The notes beneath the pieces are model-generated. The model made no database searches. It saw nothing but the letters and a program-made list of their open reading frames with translations, and was not told the origin of the DNA. The translations under genes and the position numbers were made by a program. Shown here piece after piece: positions 1 to 4,700 of a stretch of DNA of 7,102 bases (the stretch's first letter is position 1; each line of letters begins with the position of its first letter). The stretch is from Paracoccaceae bacterium (GTDB lineage: Bacteria; Pseudomonadota; Alphaproteobacteria; Rhodobacterales; Rhodobacteraceae), in assembly GCA_007128865.1 (NCBI GenBank), contig SKWP01000336.1:1-7102 (forward strand). The letters are read 5' to 3'.

Positions 1-989
1 CGGCAGCGCTGTGGCACTGGTTCCGGCTGGCGGCCCGGATACGGCGCGAGCGCGGCTTCGACGTCATCCACGGCTGCAACCCGCCCGATCTGGTCTTTCT
101 GCCAGCGCTCTGGCACCGGCTGCGGGGCGTTTCCTATATCTTCGATCATCACGACGTTTGCCCGGAGCTTTATGAAGCCAAATTCGGCCGGCGCGGGCTG
201 TACTGGCGGATGATGCTGTTGTGGGAGCGGCTGAACTATGCCGCCGCCGACGCCTCCATCGCCACCAACGAAAGCTTTCGCAAGATCGCCGTCACCCGCG
301 GCCGCATGGACCCCGGCGACGTGTTCGTGGTGCGTTCGGCCCCGCGGCTGGAGCGTTTTGCCATCGGTCCGGGCTGCCCCGACCTGCGCGACCGGGCCGA
401 GACCATCCTGGGCTATGTGGGCGTGATCGGACAGCAGGAGGGGATGGACCTCCTGGTTGCTGCCGTCGATCATCTGGTCGGCGCGATGGGAAAATCCGTG
501 CATGCCGCCATCGTCGGCTTCGGACCCGGGCTCGAACGGATGCGCGCCGATGTCGCCCGGCGCGGCCTTGAGGCGCATTTCACCTTTACCGGCCCGCTTT
601 ACGGCGATGCGCTGCTCAAGGTGCTCAACAGCTGCGACATCGGCGTAAGCCCCGACCCGCACAATGCGATGAACGACATATCGACCATGAACAAGGTGAT
701 CGAATACATGGCACTGGGCAAGCCGGTGGTGCAGTTCGACCTGACCGAGGGCAGGGCTTCGGCCGGCGAGGCATCGCTTTATGCCCGCGGCAACGACCCG
801 CGCGCCTTTGCCGAGGCCATCGCCACACTGATCGATTCGCCCGATCTGCGGGAACGGCTGGGCGCCGAGGGGCTGCGGCGCGTGCGCAGCGAGCTTTGCT
901 GGCAGAACCAGGTTCCGGCGCTGCTGGCCGCGTATGAGCGCATCTTTGCAAAGCAGGATGCGCGGCGCCGGCGGCGCGCAACCGCCTGA
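1..989 (+). CDS. GT4-type glycosyltransferase, 5' partial
   Basis: This is the C-terminal part of a GT-B fold, family 4 glycosyltransferase, probably transferring a sugar from a nucleotide-sugar during surface polysaccharide assembly at the cytoplasmic face of the membrane. The frame is open from base 3 to a TGA at 987-989, giving 328 visible residues; the start and the first part of the N-terminal Rossmann domain lie off the left edge. In-frame ATGs at 210 and 213 are not the start, because the upstream codons read as good family sequence: VIHGCNPPD (21-29) and FDHHD (47-51), typical of the acceptor-side domain. The C-terminal donor-binding domain begins near GYVGVIGQQEG (137-147), followed by VGFGPG and FTGPL. 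The donor loop STMNKVIEYMALGKPVV (227-243) contains Glu234, the second Glu of the GT4 EX7E motif. The first Glu is absent, with Asp225 nearby. The Arg-rich tail (about 320-328) is typical of a cytosolic end. The sugar and acceptor cannot be read from the sequence. Confidence 0.9.
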   Translation, partial: AALWHWFRLAARIRRERGFDVIHGCNPPDLVFLPALWHRLRGVSYIFDHHDVCPELYEAKFGRRGLYWRMMLLWERLNYAAADASIATNESFRKIAVTRGRMDPGDVFVVRSAPRLERFAIGPGCPDLRDRAETILGYVGVIGQQEGMDLLVAAVDHLVGAMGKSVHAAIVGFGPGLERMRADVARRGLEAHFTFTGPLYGDALLKVLNSCDIGVSPDPHNAMNDISTMNKVIEYMALGKPVVQFDLTEGRASAGEASLYARGNDPRAFAEAIATLIDSPDLRERLGAEGLRRVRSELCWQNQVPALLAAYERIFAKQDARRRRRATA

Positions 990-1011
990 TCCGGCCTTTT
1001 TGGGCTGACCC

Positions 1012-1026
1012 CGGCCTGGCAGGCCG
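1012..1026. terminator. Small GC hairpin between convergent genes; terminator role doubtful
   Basis: A perfect 6-bp inverted repeat (CGGCCT, loop GGC, AGGCCG) sits in the 83-base gap between the glycosyltransferase stop at 989 and the rhomboid stop at 1075-1073. Its position suits a bidirectional terminator. However, no T-run follows it on either strand; the only T-run (997-1001, five Ts) lies before it on the + strand. A second 5-bp stem (GGCGG 970-974 with CCGCC 982-986) overlaps the glycosyltransferase stop about ten bases before that T-run and is an equally weak candidate. Nothing else is recognisable between 990 and 1072. Confidence 0.2.
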
Positions 1027-1072
1027 CCGCGCCGTGCGGGCACCTGCGGCGTGATGCGATACCCGCGCCGGC

Positions 1073-1732
1073 TCAGCCGAACCGCCGGCGCCCCCCGGGC
1101 GTGGCAAAGGCGGCCCATAGCCAGCCGGCAACAAACCCGCCCAGATGCGCCTCCCAGGCCAGCAGGCCGGAAAGCGCCACCCACAACAGCACATTGATCG
1201 CCACAAGCCCGGCAAGGAACCGCCACACCGGCGCCAGCGGTGCCCCCGCGGCCCGGCGCCCCTGCCATTCCCAGCACTTCCAGGCACCCAGCAGCCCGAA
1301 AACCGCCCCCGAAGCCCCGACCATCGGCGCAAGGCTGGTGGACAGCAGGGCATAGCCTAAACCGCCGCCAAGGGCGGACACCACATAGAGGATCAGAAAA
1401 CCCGACTGCCCCAGCCGCGCCACAACGATGCCGCTGATCGCCAGCACCACGACCATGTTTCCGATCAGATGCAGAAGCCCGCCATGCAGCAGCGCATGGG
1501 TGAGGAACATCGCCTCGCGCTGGAACGGATAGACCGCCTGCCAGTCAGTCAGCAGACCGCGCCAGAATGCGCCATGCACCAGCGCCCAGTCGCGCAGCCA
1601 GCCGGCGCCCACCAGCCCGCTGCCGGCGAGGGTGAACAGCACCTCGGGCAGCGCGGTCAGGGCAACCAGCCACAGCACCACCGGGGCATTGGGGCGCGAG
1701 GCCGGCAGCATCGGCGAAAACGCATGATCCAT
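1073..1732 (-). CDS. Rhomboid family intramembrane serine protease
   Basis: This is a complete 219-residue rhomboid protease, which cleaves transmembrane segments of membrane-protein substrates within the lipid bilayer. The catalytic serine is Ser141 in GASGAVFG on TM4 and the catalytic histidine is His196 in AHLGGF on TM6. HLIGN (His88, Asn92) on TM2 matches the oxyanion-stabilising H-x3-N of GlpG-type enzymes. Hydrophobic segments fall near 17-40, 80-104, 110-131, 136-152, 168-191 and 193-210, giving the six-TM bacterial core without an extra helix or a large cytosolic domain. The start is the ATG at 1732, five bases after an AAGGGG Shine-Dalgarno sequence; an in-frame TTG at 1762 would add ten residues unlike a rhomboid N-terminus. 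It lies 60 bases downstream of the hybrid kinase on the same strand and converges with the glycosyltransferase. The fold and active site are certain on motif grounds; the substrate is unknown. Confidence 0.94.
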   Translation of the reverse strand: MDHAFSPMLPASRPNAPVVLWLVALTALPEVLFTLAGSGLVGAGWLRDWALVHGAFWRGLLTDWQAVYPFQREAMFLTHALLHGGLLHLIGNMVVVLAISGIVVARLGQSGFLILYVVSALGGGLGYALLSTSLAPMVGASGAVFGLLGAWKCWEWQGRRAAGAPLAPVWRFLAGLVAINVLLWVALSGLLAWEAHLGGFVAGWLWAAFATPGGRRRFG

Positions 1733-1737
1733 CACCG

Positions 1738-1743
1738 CCCCTT
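1738..1743 (-). promoter_or_regulatory. Shine-Dalgarno site of the rhomboid gene
   Basis: On the minus strand the bases read AAGGGG, then a five-base spacer (CGGTG), then ATG at 1732. This spacing decides the start: the adjacent GTG (1735-1733) would be only two bases from the site, and the upstream TTG at 1762 precedes the site altogether. The rest of the 1733-1792 gap shows no clear promoter, so the rhomboid gene may be transcribed from upstream of, or inside, the kinase gene. Confidence 0.65.
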
Positions 1744-1792
1744 GGCATCCCCGCGGCAACAAGGCAAGGCCGGCCGGCTGCCGCCGGGCAGA

Positions 1793-4700
1793 TCAGCGCG
1801 CAGCCGCATCGGCCATCACGGCGCGCAGTGCCTTTGCCAGCCCGTCGCGGCGAAAGGGCTTGCCGACATGGGCATCAAAGCCGGCCGCCAGGTACTGCTC
1901 GACCTGATGGGCCATGGCGTTGGCGGTGATGGCCACGGCCGGCGTCGGCGGCAGCCCGGCGCTGGCCTCGCGCTCGCGGATTTCGGCAAGCAGGGTCAGG
2001 CCATCGATCTCGGGCATGGAGATATCGAGCAGCAGACAGTCGAAGCTGCCGGGCTGCCAGGCATCCAGCGCGCGGCGGCCGTCTTCGGTCATCACCGTCT
2101 CGATCCCGAGGCTGGACAGCATGGCATTCAGGATCAGGCGATTGGTGCCGTTGTCATCCGCCGCCAGAACCCGCAGCCCGGCCAGCGACCGGCCGGCGAC
2201 CTCGGCCGCGCCGGCATGCGCCTGCCCGCCACCTGGGCCGGAATCGTCGGCGCTGCCGGGCTCGACGGCCTCGGGGCCGGCCTCGGGCAGCGGCAGCTCG
2301 ATGCGAATGGTGGTGCCCTGCCCCGGTGTGCTGTGAACCTCGATCCGCCCGTCCATCATGTCGATGAGGCGCTGGACGATCGACATGCCAAGCCCGGTTC
2401 CGCCGAAACGGCGGGTCACCGTGCCGTCGGCCTGAACGAAATCCTCGAACACCCGCGAAACCTGCTCGGTCGACATGCCGATGCCGGTATCGCGCACCTC
2501 GATCAGCAACGGCGCACCCGGTGCGGCCGACATGGTGGCCAGAACCTCGCCATGTTCGGTGAACTTGATCGCATTGCTCAGCAGATTGTGCAGCACCTGC
2601 AGGATCCGGTACGGATCGCCGATGCGCATGCGCTCGGCGCCGGTGCCGGCAACGACGGCAAAGGACAGCCCCTTTTCCTGGGCGCGCAGGCTGTGCAGCC
2701 CCTCAACCTTGGCACAGAGCTCGGCCGGGCGCAGGGGGATATGTTCCAGCGTCAGCTTGCCGGCCTCGATCTTGGACATGTCGAGGATGTCGTTGAGGAT
2801 GTTCAGCAGCGCCTCGCCCGAGTCGCGGATGGTGGCGATCATGCGCTTGTGGGAAGGCTCCTCAAGCGCATCGTCCAGCAACTCGGCCATGCCGAGAACC
2901 CCGTTCAGCGGCGTCCGGATTTCGTGGCTCATGTTGGCCAGGAACAGGGATTTGGAATGGTTTGCCTCTTCCGCGCGTTCCTTTGCCTGCATCAGCGGCG
3001 TGACATCGGAACCGACACCGCGATAGCCGGCAAACCGGCCTTCCTGATCGTGAAACGGGGCGCCGCTGCCGCGAACCCACAGGGTTTCGCCCTTGCGCCG
3101 CGGCACGCTGTAGACGAAATCATGAAACGCCTCGCGCCGTTCGATGCACTGCATGATCCCGTCCCAGTCGCCTTCTCCGCCGTCGGACCGGTAGCGCGTG
3201 CTGAGTTCCGCAAGACTGCGCCCGATGATGCTGCCGCGCGCGGCGCCGGTGGCTGCCGTGAAGCTTTCCGACACAAAGGCAAAGCGGCCCTTGGGGTCGG
3301 TTTCCCAGAACCAGTCGCGGCTGACCGCGGCGATGTCGAAGAACCGCCGTTCGGCCGCGTCGCGTTCGGCAAGCGCTGTCTGAAGTGCGGCGTTCTTTTC
3401 CAGCAGCGCGGCTTCCTGTTCCTTCCGGGCGGTTATGTCCATGTGAATGCCGGCCTTGACCGCCGGCCGGCCTTCGGAATCAAAACGTGTCACCCGCCCC
3501 GATGACAGCACCCACACATAATGCCCGTCACGATGGCGCATGCGGATTTCGATCTCGGCATGCGGACCGGTCTGTTCGTCGCCGTCGATGACCGGGTCGG
3601 GCACCATATCTTCCAGCAATGCGCGGTCGTCGGGGTGCACCATGTCGCGGAACCGGTCGGCTGTCATGTCGCCCAGTTCATCGAGCCGGTAGCCAAGAAT
3701 TCCCGCCCAGCGTTCGTTGATGATGTTCGCGCCGCTGGCGATGTCCAGTTCCCAGGTGCCCACGTCGGCGGAGCGGATGATCTCGTCCAGGCGCTGTTCG
3801 GCACGCATACGGTCGGTGACATCGATATGGACGCCGGCCATGACCTCGGGCGCGCCGTCCGGCCGGCGCTTGACGACCCGACCGCGCGACTGCACCCAGA
3901 CCCAGTGCCCGTCCTTGTGGCGCATTCGCAGCACATAGTCGAACTGGACGACAGCACCCGAAAACACCTGTTCCAGCCGCCTTTCGGCCTGCTGCATGTC
4001 GGCGGGGTGCACGAGCCTGCGCCAGATGTCGATGGTCATGGGCTTCAGCTCGTCCGGCGTGTACCCGACGATGCGTGCCCAGCGGTCGTTGATGATGTTT
4101 TCGTGACTGATCAGGTTCCATTCCCAGGTTCCGACCTCGGCACCGTGGATGATGTCGGCCAGCCGCTGCTCGGCTTCGTCGCGCGCGGTGAGGGAACGCT
4201 GAAGCCGGGCGTTCGCGGCCTCCAGTTCGGCGATGTGGCGGCGCCGTTCGCTGACATCGATCCGCACGCCGATGCGGCCACCGTCCGATGTGCCGAAGTC
4301 CAGCATGCGCAGCCAGCGCCCGTCCGGATGGCATATCTCGAGCGGACGGCCGACATTGCCCAGCCGTGCCAGTTCCTCGGCCAGCCAGGGGTCGCCCGGC
4401 CCTGCTGCGCCGGCAGCCAGCCCGCGCAGGATCGGCGCCAGGGCCGCCCCTTCGGCCAGCGCCGCGCGCACGCCTTCGGGAAACAGCGCCCGGTAGGTCT
4501 GGTTGGCGGCCACGATCCGGTCGTGCTGATCGAGCACCACAACCGCATCCGGCAGCGCCTCGAGCGCGTTTTCCAGCCGGTTGCGCGCCTCGGCAATGGC
4601 ACGCGAAAGCGCCTCGCGCTCGGCCTCCTGCCGCTTGCGGTCGCCGATATCCTCGACAAGTTGCCAGAACAGCGGCCGGCCTTCGGCATCCTCGATCCGC

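Noticed and set aside
625..1353. A 242-codon open frame on the - strand overlapping the glycosyltransferase and rhomboid genes
   Set aside because: It overlaps both genes out of frame, is rich in Arg/Pro/Ala/Cys without any motif, and is an expected by-product of high GC content.
1733..1762. TTG at 1762 as the rhomboid start
   Set aside because: The added ten residues contain the Shine-Dalgarno region of the better ATG at 1732 and do not resemble a rhomboid N-terminus.
1774..1787. A 5-bp inverted repeat (CCGGC, loop TGCC, GCCGG) in the kinase-rhomboid gap as a terminator
   Set aside because: The stem is short and the bases after it on the - strand (CCGGCCTTGCCTTG) lack a T-run. Such stems occur by chance in GC-rich DNA.
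1469..3505. A 678-codon open frame on the + strand, antisense to the rhomboid and kinase genes
   Set aside because: It lies opposite two genes with intact family motifs, has a low-complexity Gly/His/Gln/Arg-rich composition typical of the antisense of GC-rich genes, and shows no recognisable domain. It crosses the rhomboid-kinase gap without any gene signal.
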